The notes beneath the pieces are model-generated. The model saw only the letters and a program-made list of their open reading frames with translations. It searched no databases and had not been told where the DNA came from. 64,000 nt of DNA from Acanthamoeba sp. SK_2022b (taxonomy: Eukaryota; Discosea; Longamoebia; Acanthamoebidae), in NCBI GenBank assembly GCA_027943245.1, contig JANDJZ010000044.1, positions 1 through 64,000 on the forward strand, written 5' to 3'. The translations under genes and the position numbers were made by a program. Below, in pieces: positions 1 to 10,615 of this stretch (position 1 is its first letter; each line of letters starts with the position of its first letter).

Positions 1-305
1 TAAGACCACCACCAAGAAGCCATTTAAGGGGAACGGACCACACGGATTACCCACACCACACGCCGCACAACCACACCCACAAAACACAAGATCATGTCAA
101 AAGACACAACAAACGTCCAAGTCATGGTAGCCAATATACTCCAACCCTGGCACCCACCCAAGAGGATACCCTTCCCACAAGCACCGCCCAGCCCACTCAA
201 TCGCAAGACGCACCAACCAAAGAACCCCAAGCCAGCTCCACAAACACCACAACACACACCCTTTGTCCCAATAAAGCCAAAAGGCCTACCCAACAAATAA
301 AACAA

Positions 306-1755
306 TTGTGGCACACTCCAACCAACAATAACGCCAACCAACCAGCCAATGACACTCACCTAGACCTCAAGACCCAACCAATAAAAAGAGTCCCTACCCC
401 AGAACAAACAGCAGATAAGTCCCAGACCATATCTGATAAGAGAGATCCACTCACCTGGCTCTGGGAGCGCCCGGAAAAACCCCAAACCCCTCAAGCTACT
501 GCTATTGGCCAAGACAAGGAGCCAATAGCGTACAAGAAGGACAGTATTTATACCAATCCACAAGACCCAGATTTTTACCCACCCCACAACAAACCTACCC
601 AGAGCCCATACGACCACATGGACCCACCCCTCTACACCAAGAGGAAACGAGTCCACTCCGACCAGGACAACCAACCATCGATGAAGAAGAGGAGGCAGAA
701 GAGACAGTGGAAGAGCTCAGCAGTGGATCGGATGACAACAATGAACTTGACCGGAAGGACCTTATGACCCGAGACACCATCCTCATCCAAGACCTCCAAC
801 CAGCGGAATACGCGAGTGCCGTAACCAGGCTGCAGGAGCTAGGGGTAGCAGTTGTACAGGACGACCTACCGTACAACACACCCACAACCACCATGGCGCT
901 CGACATCCCAGCAGAGGAAGTTGAAGAGGTGGCAAGACTCCTAATGGCCAAATGGGTAGCACCAGGCAGAGTCTCGATCGGCCGCTTCTGCCCATCCCAC
1001 GGACAGACCAAGCTGGCCATAAGAACGACCAACAAGAACGACATTGCCATGGTCACAGCTGAGGCCCTGGCTGCCTACGCCCTCCGCTACAACATCACCT
1101 TCGACTACACCCAGGTGGCCATCAGCATGGTCGTACCAGGGACCTGGACTGTCACGCTCGACAATGAGGCCCTCGCGAGCAAGCTGTGCGCACTGTACAA
1201 GATCGTACTTTTCGGCAAGGAACTCAGCATCAGCCCTTGGAAGGAGAGCCTCAGGCAAGCAGAACACCGCGTCTACGTCTCTGGCCTGGCAGAAACCACC
1301 TCAAGGTGCGGGGTCACCCAGTACTTCGGAAAAAAATGCGGAGAGATCATCGACCACCACTACGGTAAGCTACCCGACGGGAGAATGGCACCGTGGATCA
1401 CCATCCAGTTTAAAACAGCGAAAAGCCTAACCCAAGCAATCAAACTGAATGGTACAAAACCCACACCCCCCAATGACATCAACACTCACCTACTAATATG
1501 TATACACACAAATACTCAGGAAAAAAAAGCTTCAATGGCAAGTGTGTCTCAGTCACCAGGGCCAAGTCCGAGGAAGAACGTGAAGCAGACCTCAAGCGCC
1601 AGGCAGGAGTGGCCACCAGACAAGCAGCCAGAGCAGCAGCCCAACAAACCCGCCTCCAGAGACAAGCCGATAGGAGAGCCAGTAACGCCGCAGCAATGGC
1701 TGAATACAACCAGAATGCACGCCTACTGGTACAGAACTTCCCGAAGCGCACCTGA
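306..1755 (+). pseudogene. LINE ORF1-like nucleic-acid-binding protein (frame-broken)
   Basis: Two frames together look like an ORF1/gag-like protein. The stretch 306-767 encodes a Pro/Gln/Lys-rich segment ending in a basic cluster (KKRRQKRQ). The frame from 707 encodes an alpha/beta region containing RVYVSGLAETTSRCGVTQYF (about 1270-1330), which resembles an RRM-type nucleic-acid-binding fold. Near 1523-1530 a run of eight A marks a switch: beyond it the frame ending at TGA 1753-1755 carries a charged, Ala/Gln/Arg-rich helix that suits an ORF1 C-terminus, while the frame of 707 runs on to the endonuclease. Either an A-run indel or translational slippage would explain this. The fold assignment is by eye only. 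Confidence 0.5.
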
Positions 1756-2163
1756 CCGACACACCCAGGTCAGAACCAAGCCAACCCGTCCCTGCCTGCA
1801 CCAAAAAAGTAACATCAATTGGGCCCTCCTCATAGCACTAGTATTTCTGGGTCTCCCTACCGTAGCAGCAAACACTGGCTACAAGAAACCCAATAAAGCC
1901 CTAATTGATGACACACGACACCTTAACATCCTATTCAAATGGAAAGAGACCCAAGGACACACACATACTACAATACCAATCACCCGAGCATACACAAAAA
2001 AAAAGAGAAGGACTGAGAGCTCTAACCCAGCAACACCCCCGCGCTCAGCACTCTACCACCAGCAAATAATATGGTCTTTGGTAACGCTTAGCCTACTACT
2101 CTTACACCTACCAGGAGTGGAAGCAGCCGGCACCAATGGGGGATCAACTAGCACCAACACGGC

Positions 2164-3391
2164 AATGGCAACAGCCATCACGCTTATCTCACTCAACATC
2201 AGGAAAAACTGGCGAGAGATCCCCATGCTATGTCAAGCGATGAAAACTAATAACTGGGACATAGCAGCCCTTCAAGAAGTAGGTAGGTGGAGCGAAGAAT
2301 ATCCCGGTGAGCTAGAAAGAGCAGCAACCAGCCACGGATTCTCGATTTTCTGGAACCTTAAATCTAAACTGGCAACAGTGGCCCACAGGAGATCCAAAGG
2401 GACCCGACAACAACCCTATATAAACACTCACACAAGGATCAAGCCAGGAGGCGGGACTGCATACATAATAAAAGAGGAATTGGTGTGCCGCACCACTATA
2501 CACAATACCACCAAAACCAACGGAAAAAACATGGCCAGGCTACACCGCCTCTCAATCAGAGGCGCCGGCCAAGACATCAACTTCTACAACATCTATGCAC
2601 CATCTGGTAATGAAGTAAAAAACAACAAATTCGTCAGCGAACACATCCCCCGCATTATACAAAACACTAGCAGCAAGACCCCATTTGCACTAATCGGAGA
2701 CTGGAACGCAACACTGTCACCAGGCGAAAAATGGACAAACTATGGTAGGACAAGCCGCCAAAAACAATATAGAGCTATCTGGGACCTTGTCAACACAAAA
2801 AGAGTCCTTGACATACATCGCGAAATGAACCCACAATGTAATAAACACACCTTCCGACAACTCAAAAAACCCAAAAAAAACGAAACACAGCCACGCATCA
2901 CCACCACACGCATAGACTACTGCCTGACCAACAAATACATGAGCAGAAGGGTCACACACACAGACATCCAACCAGCACCTATAAATACAGATCACGACCT
3001 GATCAGCGTAACCTTCACCACAGACACTCCCAGACACCAGACCCGCACACCACCTACCTGCCCAGACACCCGACCCACATACAAACTCAACGGAGACAAG
3101 GAGAAAGCTGAACTGAAGCACCAACTGGCAGTACTTGCACGACAAAGAAGAGATGCAAGTACAGATCTAACACCCATAAACGCACAGGGCGCCCACAATG
3201 AGCTCACAAAAGTCATAAACATCGCCCTAGACCAAGTGATACCCAAAACCATAGGCAAAGCACCAACACCATTCTGGAATGCCGCAGACGCTGAATCCAA
3301 GAAATACCGCCGTGACATCACAAAAGCTATCAACGCGCTGGCCCACTCGCTCAGACACAGGAGCGCACCAGACCTAGGAGCGGGCACCTGA
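2164..3391 (+). pseudogene. LINE ORF2 endonuclease (EEP/APE-type) segment
   Basis: Residues typical of the APE-like endonuclease that nicks target DNA to prime reverse transcription are readable: ITLISLNIRKNW near the start, IAALQEVGRW (catalytic Glu), FALIGDWNATLSP (GDWN motif, about 2683-2720) and INTDHDLISVTF (SDH-like motif, about 2980-3015). The frame is continuous with the ORF1-like frame from 707 and stops at 3389-3391, just before the reverse transcriptase frame starts. An ATG at 2164 sits immediately before the domain and is a reasonable ORF2 start, but a fused translation cannot be excluded. Confidence 0.8.
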
Positions 3392-3400
3392 ATAAGACTC

Positions 3401-4387
3401 TTGGGAGAAGAAATTACAGTACCCACTGTCTACAGCGTCCCACAGATTGAAAAATCAATGACCATGCTTATGGAACGCCGCAAGGCCCTGTCTAAAACAA
3501 TTAAAAAGAGCCAAAATGAGATGGCCCGCAGCAACGCATGCAGGTTTGCAAATAAACTGGTAGAAGCGGGACACTCTAACCACAGGGACTTCTGGAGACT
3601 TCTAGGCACCCAAAAACGAGCCCAACAATGTATCAGGGCAGTTAGGACACCACACAATGGCACCGTACAATACCATACCGATGAGGACACAATAAAAAAC
3701 GAATTTGCCAACTGGTGGGGTAGGCTCTTCACAAGCACACCAGACCAACAAGGACCCGAACCCTGGACAGAACACATCCAACAGATCAGTACCAAACATA
3801 ACAGCCTTCTCAGCCAAACAATCACTATAGAAGAGGTGAAAAACACAATAAAAGAAATGAAAAACACGACGCCTGGAACAGATGGGATACCTGCAGCAGC
3901 TCTCAAAGCCCTACCTGATTTGCACATAGAAATACTAGTCCACATATTCAACAGGTGCCTCAGGGGAGAACATATACCTGACAGCTGGAAGGAGGCAGCC
4001 ATCACCCTCATCTATAAAGAAGGAGACAAGGCACACCCTGGAAACTATAGACCCATCACACTCCTACAAGTCCAGTACAAACTCTACACAAGCATCCTCA
4101 CAAACAGACTGTACAAAGCCTTCAACAAAACAGTGCTCAGCAAGCTCCAGAACGGTTTTAGACCAGGCCACTCCAGCCAAAACTGTATTAGAGCACTTAC
4201 AGATGCCATAGAGGACAGCCACCAACGCAATAAAGAGATACACCTAGCCTACATAGACCTCAGCAAAGCCTATGACAGCGTTTCACATAATGCCCTACTC
4301 AAGGTACTAGCACTGCACGGAGTCAATGACAGCTTCATCAAAGCAATCAAAGATATTTACCTCAACAGCACTGTACAACGACATTGA
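3401..4387 (+). pseudogene. LINE reverse transcriptase, palm core deleted
   Basis: The N-terminal half of a LINE reverse transcriptase is clear: TPGTDGIPAAALKALP, YRPITLLQVQYKLYTSILTN, LQNGFRPGHSSQNCI and IHLAYIDLSKAYDSVSHNAL (the first catalytic Asp, about 4240-4290). The frame then ends at 4387 after YLNSTVQRH. The expected following motifs (RGxRQGxxLSP and the FxDD/YADD metal-binding box) are absent. Within a few bases the sequence continues in another frame with the region normally upstream of RNase H, so an internal deletion has removed the active site. Confidence 0.85.
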
Positions 4388-5930
4388 GGAGCTGGTCAAC
4401 AAACTCAAACTCATAAACAAACACAACATCAAGGAACGCACAAACCTACCACCCCCACCACCCACCAACAAGCTGGTACTGGCAGATACAGAAGGCCTGC
4501 ACCACATCAACTACGCCACCAACACCATGAGAATGTGGACAGATGGAGGATACAAAGATGGCATCTCCACAGCTGCAGTTTATGCAGGCAACCACGCCCA
4601 CCTCCAAAGAAGAGTATTCATAAAGCATGGCCAGTCGTCCTTCACTGGAGAACTTGTGGCCATACTCCTGGCCCTACAAATGGCACCCACCAACATCAAC
4701 CTGGAAATCATCACAGACTGCACCAGTGCCATCTCTGCCATAGAAAACTTTGGCAAATGGAAAGCCAGCCACCAAGCCAACACTGAAGGCCGCAGCATCA
4801 TCAGAGCAGCCCTCACACACATCAAACTCAGGAAAAAAGCCAAACTTAACACCCTCTTCACCTACATACCCAGCCACATTGACAGGAAAACTGCCAAATT
4901 CCAGGAGATCGGTGGCAGTGATCTGGCCAAATGGGAAGGAAAGATCAAAGCCATCAAGGACTGGCATGGTGCAGACTACAGTGACATAGTGGCAGGCAAC
5001 ATAGAAGCAGACCGCCTAGCCACAGAAGCCAGGACCCAACCAACCTCTGTCTACCACTACAACAGCTCTAGTGCACTAGACAGAATGGTGCTCATCAACA
5101 CAACAGGTGGGCTGGTGGAGTCAGGGCTCAAAGACATCATCAACCTCAACCACACCAACACTATCAAAGCCAAACAAAGTGCACGCAAATCTAGAGGGGA
5201 ATACCTCCGCGACAAACACACGGACTACACCAGATCTGTAGTACAAGGAGGTAAAGGAGACAGGGGACTCAACCTATGGGCACTTAAAGCTAGATTCAAA
5301 TCGCAAGCCCCCAATGCTGAACGCATGCACCTGTACTGGGATAGGACTGGCAACAGCAACGTATGGGTAGCCAGAGCTGAGCCGGACGGACCGCAGGCTG
5401 AAACCTGGCGCCTCAACAAGAGAGTCTACAGCACACAGGAATGCCACCTGTGCACCAAGGCCGCACCGTGCGGGGAAGACACAGCTATACTGATCCAGGA
5501 GCCTCCCAGATCAGGACACAAGGACATGCACCACCATGTCTATACGGAATGCCAGGCAACACAACACCTACGAAATACCCGCAATCAGGCAATCGTCGAA
5601 CGCATCCTCGCAACATCCGAGAACAAGCAAATCCGACCCAACGACATCACTTTATGGTTTGGAGAAGGGCCAGTAGAAACACTGGACCCCACTGACCCAC
5701 GATCAGCGCTCGCTCAATACAACGGGAATATGGGGGCGCTAGGCTTCTGCCCCTTAGCCCTTAAGCAAGCCATGCGCATGTGGGGTGTCCCCAAGACAGC
5801 AGTCGACAACTGCATTAGGGAAGTGCTCCACACAGTATGTCAATACGCTCGGAAAATGTGGCACGTACACAGAGAAGGCGCGATCGCGGTCAGAAAAACA
5901 GCCAACAATACCCGCAAAGGCATAACGTAA
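4376..5930 (+). pseudogene. LINE RNase H domain and Cys/His tail
   Basis: An RNase H fold is recognised from RMWTDGGYKDG (first catalytic Asp, about 4530), SSFTGELVAILLAL (Glu, about 4635), ITDCTSAISAI (Asp, about 4710) and ADRLATEA (C-terminal Asp, about 5010). All four acidic positions seem present. Downstream lies a putative zinc-binding segment, ECHLCTKAAPCGED with HVYTECQATQHLR (about 5440-5575), as often found near the C-terminus of LINE polyproteins. It would remove RNA from the cDNA hybrid. Translation would need rescue from the upstream frame break. Bases 5931-6007 are 3' UTR leading to the A-tail. Confidence 0.78.
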
Positions 5931-6007
5931 AAACCAGGAATTTACCAGGACGCAGGGAGGGGGCCAATCGCCCTAGACCCCAAGTGGGGCTCCTCCCTGT
6001 CCGCACC

Positions 6008-6024
6008 AAAAAAAAAAAAAAAAA
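6008..6024 (+). repeat. A-tail of the LINE
   Basis: A run of 17 A closes the element; the next base begins sequence of host character. Confidence 0.85.
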
Positions 6025-6035
6025 GTCGACGTTTT

Positions 6036-6203
6036 GGTTGGTGTGTGGAGCTTGGATCGAACGGCATGCTGTTCAAGCTGCAGATTTTGAGTCTGTCGCT
6101 AGAGCCAGGCATTCCCTTCAAAGCCAAGGATGAGCGACCACGCAACATTTTCCTGGACCTCTGGAGCCAGGGCCAATCCAAAAGGTTTTCCTCCATCATC
6201 TAG
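6036..6203 (+). pseudogene. possible orphan last exon of a gene interrupted by the LINE
   Basis: Directly after the A-tail, one frame reads through about 55 codons to a TAG at 6201-6203, with host-like composition and a reasonable soluble-protein sequence (it includes LEPGIPFKAKDERPRNIFLD). It has no start of its own and no match I recognise. It could be the 3' exon of a gene whose upstream part lies left of the window and was separated by LINE insertion, or a chance open stretch. Between 6204 and 6382 I see only a TAAA/ATAA microsatellite and probable promoter DNA of the next gene. Confidence 0.35.
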
Positions 6204-6282
6204 ACATGACTGATATCTTCTTTTTTGTTCAGTGCTCCCGCTGCAGAGGGCACAATTCCCGAACTACTGTATTATTTACGGA

Positions 6283-6283
<1 letters not shown>

Positions 6284-6324
<41 letters not shown>
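6284..6324. repeat. (ATAA)n microsatellite
   Basis: About ten perfect tetranucleotide units, ending just over 50 bases before the phospholipase D start codon. Confidence 0.95.
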
Positions 6325-6326
<2 letters not shown>

Positions 6327-6382
6327 ATTAAGAGATATTATCAGATGCGCTCCATCTGACCCCTCCGCCCAGACGCTACTTT

Positions 6383-9300
6383 ATGGGCAGGTTTGGTAGC
6401 TCGAAGCAAAAGCATTATACGTCGGTGGTGCACTTCACCTCCACTCCGGTGACTCTGCAGCTGTCGTTCGGTGTCGGTGGGGTGGCGCTGCTCTACAACA
6501 ACCTCGGTCGTCACACCCTTTTTGAATTCCTCGATGACACACACTCTTCCAAGACCGAGCGGAGACAGGTTTGGAGTTGTGTTGAGTGTTGTGCGTGGTT
6601 GTGCGATTCACGTAGAGAATCCCTACACGCGCGCGTGCGTGCGTGGAAAGAGTAACACGCAGCTGACCCATGTTGCCACGATGAATCGCAGTTCCTGCCA
6701 TTTGGGCGAGGCGGCCCCGTGTATCAGTTGGAGTACATTCTTAAGCCGGTGACGTGTGCCTACGGCTTTGTCCTCAACGAGATTTCATGTCTCAGCCAGG
6801 TCTCCTCCAAGCTGCGCAAGGACCAACTCGACGTTGAGGTTCGTTTACCGTCGTGAGCCTTGGCCTTTTTCTCACAGCAGCAGCTCACTTTTGAGTGGGC
6901 GTGTCAGGTGGAGTTCAATCATTCGCCTCACAGCATCCTGCCTGGAGTCATGAACCGATACAGCATGGGCACCTTCTCCTCCAACGAAGTCGGCACCATC
7001 CACTCCGTCAATAACTATATCCTTTCCATCGCGCATCCCCCCAAAACCCCTCCTTTCTCCCACCCAATTCACTTCTACTCCTGCTTATGCTCCTGCTTCT
7101 CGCGAGGATCCTTAACTGTGGCGCACGTTCCTTTGCTTCGCTGAGCAATTTCGTGGCCACGTTCTACGTGCGCGGCTGGCTGTCGGACCACATACTGGGA
7201 ACCGTCAAACTGGTTCCGCTTGACGAAGTCCTGCAAAACGACCCGGCCAAGGTGCTGCGACTCCTCGAGCAGCGGCAGCCCCCAACGCAGGGCGACACTC
7301 TAGTCCGAGCGCCTACGCGGTCTAAAGTGGACGAAATCATGGGCGACAACAGCGAAGCTGATGAGCACGCAAAAGAGGACTGTGCCCGGCTGGAGGAGCT
7401 CGCGGGCAAGGGTGGGCTGCTGTTCTCCTTCATGGATCATCCCGAGGACCCCGAGGAAACGGAAGAGGAGCTCCTTTTGGTTGGCGGTGAGCTCGGCAAA
7501 CGCCCATGATGATGCTGGCTGTCCTGTTGACTGACTGTAAACCGTGCCGTGGTGTTTTGCTGCGTGTCTTCTTCCGATCGTGACACTTACAGAGAGCGAG
7601 ACCTTGACCACAAAGACGCTCAATCTGAGCTCTCCTGAAGGTGGCTCATACGTGATTGTGCTCAGCTTGACGAAGGAGAAGGAAGGCATGGGTGATCACG
7701 TGGTGCCGGCCCACCTTTGGAACTTTGTGGGCCGGCGGGACTACTACCTGCTACGTGGCAACGAACCTGAGCCAGAAGCAACACACGCCTGCATCAGGCC
7801 AGGCGACGAACCCGACAGCAGCAGCAATAACGCGCTCTTCAGAAAGGAGGCAATGGTGATGCAGGGGAAGAGGATAGACGCCAAGGACATTGAGGGCGAG
7901 ATGGTGACCAGCGACAGTTTCAGCAACTGGACTCGTGGCAATGACGTCGACGTCCTTATCGACGGTTTAGAAACCTTCGAGCGCATGTTCGAGGTACCGG
8001 CGCGTGCCCCCCGGTGCTCCATCGAAAACTCCGATCTCTCTCTCTCTCTCTCTCAACTCATGTTCGTGCTGCAGTGTATGATGCTTGCGCAGCACTCGAT
8101 CAGCATTTTGGCGTGGGAGGTGTCCCTCTCGTTCGGCCTTATCCTGGTTCAGCGAGCCAAGATCCCCATTCCACCACTCACGCCTCCTTCCGCCAAATGG
8201 GTGAACCTTGAAGTACGGCTTGCGCTCTTTTCCCAGCGTTGCGTTGTTCCTAACCTCGCGTATTGACATTACTCGATCAAGGATGTGCTTCTGTCGCGAG
8301 CACTAGCTGGCGTGCGTGTGCGCATCATCGTATGGCGCCACGAACTCGTTTCGCACATCAACCGCATGCTGTACATGGGCGAGTGGTCGATCGACAGCGA
8401 GGTGGCCAAGCTACAGAGCCGCTGTCAGAAGCACGGTCTCGTGTGCAAGGTCTTCCACACCATCACTAACATCGTACGCACCATCACCACCCCTTCTTTC
8501 AGAATCGTCAAGATCCTGAAGTTTCGGCTCATTCAACTCATGTGTTCTGGTCACAGCCGGACGGCAGCTCGTCGTATGCCAATCCTTACGACAACGAGAC
8601 CGATGCCAACGTGGTGGTCATCATCGCGGGCAATCCCAAGGGAATCTACTCGGCCCACCACGAGAAACTCGTGTTGATCGACGCCGAGTGCCCACCTCAC
8701 ACCGTGGCCTTCACCGGAGTAAGTGTGCTATGAGCTTTTCGGTGGATGACGCTCGTCTTCTTTGTCCTTCGGCTTAACATGCGCAGGGGTTCGACATTGC
8801 GAGGGGCCGATATGACCAGCCGCTGCATCAACTCCCCCGACCCTATTGGGAGGACCTGAACCCAATGACGCCCTCCACGGAGGACCAAATGATCTATGGC
8901 CACGAGGTCCAGCCGCTACTTCGACGCATTCGCATTCTATGGCACGACATACAGGTGCTTCCCCCCCCCACACGCAACACGACGCTACACAACAGGCTCA
9001 CCTCCCAGCCCATCGGCCATCCACAGTTGATGATCAAAGGCCCGGCGGCTCAGCATTTCCAGCTGCACTTTGCTCAGAGGTGGAGTTACGCCTTCACGCA
9101 CGATCCCTCCAAAACGCGCAACCTCACCCACTACATTCCACATTCGGTACTTTGTTATTCTTATTCTAACCCCAAGAAACATTCGATTTAGCATTGAACC
9201 GGCTCACCACCTTGATTCCCTTCCCGCCCTTTGCTCTCTCCTCAGAGAAAGGCCTGCAAGCATAGGCCGCAGGCCACCCACACCATGCGATACGCCAGCT

Positions 9301-10561
9301 GCCCCATACGTCTCACGCGAATATGGAATGGCGTGTTCGAAGGGTACCGCGCCGCGGCCCTTTTCTCGCTCTCTCCTGCACACATCGACGCGTGCTCACT
9401 CCACCTTCCCTGGTCCCCGTCTGCAGACACTTTTTGTTTGACGAGTACAGCAAGATGATCTCGGGTGCCAAGAAATTCCTCTACTTCGAGCATCAATACC
9501 CCTTCCAGAACTTTGCCCTTACCTACTACATGTGCCAGGTATGTACCGACTGCTCTCCCTCCATCGCGGCTGACATGATGCGCAACAAATCGTCGTCCTA
9601 TCCGGTCGCGGGAGTGCAGGCTCTGCGCAACAATCCGTCGTTGCAGGTGATCATCGTCACTCCCGTCAAGACGGATCTCCCCCGAGGCATAGTCGGCGAG
9701 TGGATCGATTGGTCACAGGACCAAAGTACTCCCCATCCCTCCCCAGTCTCCTTCCGAGTAGGCTTTGTTGGTCTCTCTGTATAGAGGTTTACCTCGCCCG
9801 CTTTTGCTCTTAGTCGTCGAACACCTCCACCTCATCCACCGAGTGGCGCCGAATCGCGTGGGTCTGTACGGCCTGGTACGGCAGGACGACCGAACTGAGC
9901 GTAGTACGTCGACCTTGTGGTGGCCGTATCGCGTGAGACACGTCGTGACGCGACTGACCCTCGAGCGCAATGTGGGTGTTTGGTGTGGTTGGTGCCAGTC
10001 AAACCAATCTACGTACACGCGAAGTTGGCTATCGTCGACGACGAGTGCATACTTACGGGGACCACCAATATGGACAACATGAGCTTTTTCTACTCGTCGG
10101 AGCTGTCCGTCACGGTCGCTCACCCGGCCCTGGCCAAGGACACGCGCGTGCGGCTTCTCAAGGAGCACCTGGGCAGCTTCTACCGCCCTGCCATGGCCGA
10201 GACCGATAACTTTGGGCAGGTGTTCGACGCCTTCCGCGACGTGGCCTCACGCAACAGCGCCAGCCTGCGAGCCAACGGCACGCTGGTGGGCCGGCCCGTG
10301 TCGATGGCTCCCGACAACTACCAGTTCCTGCTCAACCGTGTCTACTACCCCAACAAGCTCTCCAAGTTTCTCAGCAAGACCGTAGGCTGGGACACCGAGG
10401 ACATGCTCGTCAAGCTCCGCAGTCGCCTCTTCTCCAGCAAGCCCGACCCCCGTCTCCCACCCGGGGGTGGCGGGCGGCGGCTGGCCAAGGGCGCCCGCGG
10501 GCCACCATCATCGGCGCCGCCACACATCGACCGACACCGCAAGATGAAAGCCCAACTCTGA
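6383..10561 (+). CDS. phospholipase D family protein (two HKD motifs), multi-exon
   Basis: This enzyme would hydrolyse phosphatidylcholine-type lipids to phosphatidic acid at membranes. Both catalytic HxKxxxxD motifs are intact: SAHHEKLVLIDAE (about 8655-8695) and YVHAKLAIVDDE (about 10011-10050), each followed by the usual glycine-rich or TTNMDN segment. Between them are typical PLD stretches: AQHSISILAWEVSLSFGLI (8088-8145), LHFAQRWSYAF and FEHQYPFQNFA. About a dozen introns can be placed by frame continuity; for example exon 1 (6383 to about 6568) joins the exon at about 6691 through cgcag. The N-terminal 300 or so residues carry no PX or PH domain I can recognise. The stop TGA at 10559-10561 is only 54 bases from the convergent gene's stop. 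Confidence 0.88.
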
Positions 10562-10615
10562 ACCTCTGAACAAACGCGGCGTTTGACATGTCTTCTCTGT
10601 GATCTTCTTCTAGAT

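Larger units (their letters stand above)
1..6024 (+). mobile_element. degenerate non-LTR (LINE-type) retrotransposon, 5' end outside window
   Basis: Seen in order: an ORF1-like region, an endonuclease/exonuclease/phosphatase domain, a partial reverse transcriptase, an RNase H domain, a Cys/His-rich tail and a run of 17 A at 6008-6024. This is the standard plan of an autonomous LINE that also carries RNase H. The coding frame changes near 1525, at about 3391-3401 and near 4380, and the last change goes with loss of the reverse transcriptase active-site segment, so this copy cannot be autonomous. The 5' end lies left of base 1, so no target-site duplication can be tested. Its composition (long A- and C-rich stretches) differs from the flanking GC-rich host exons. 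Confidence 0.88.
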
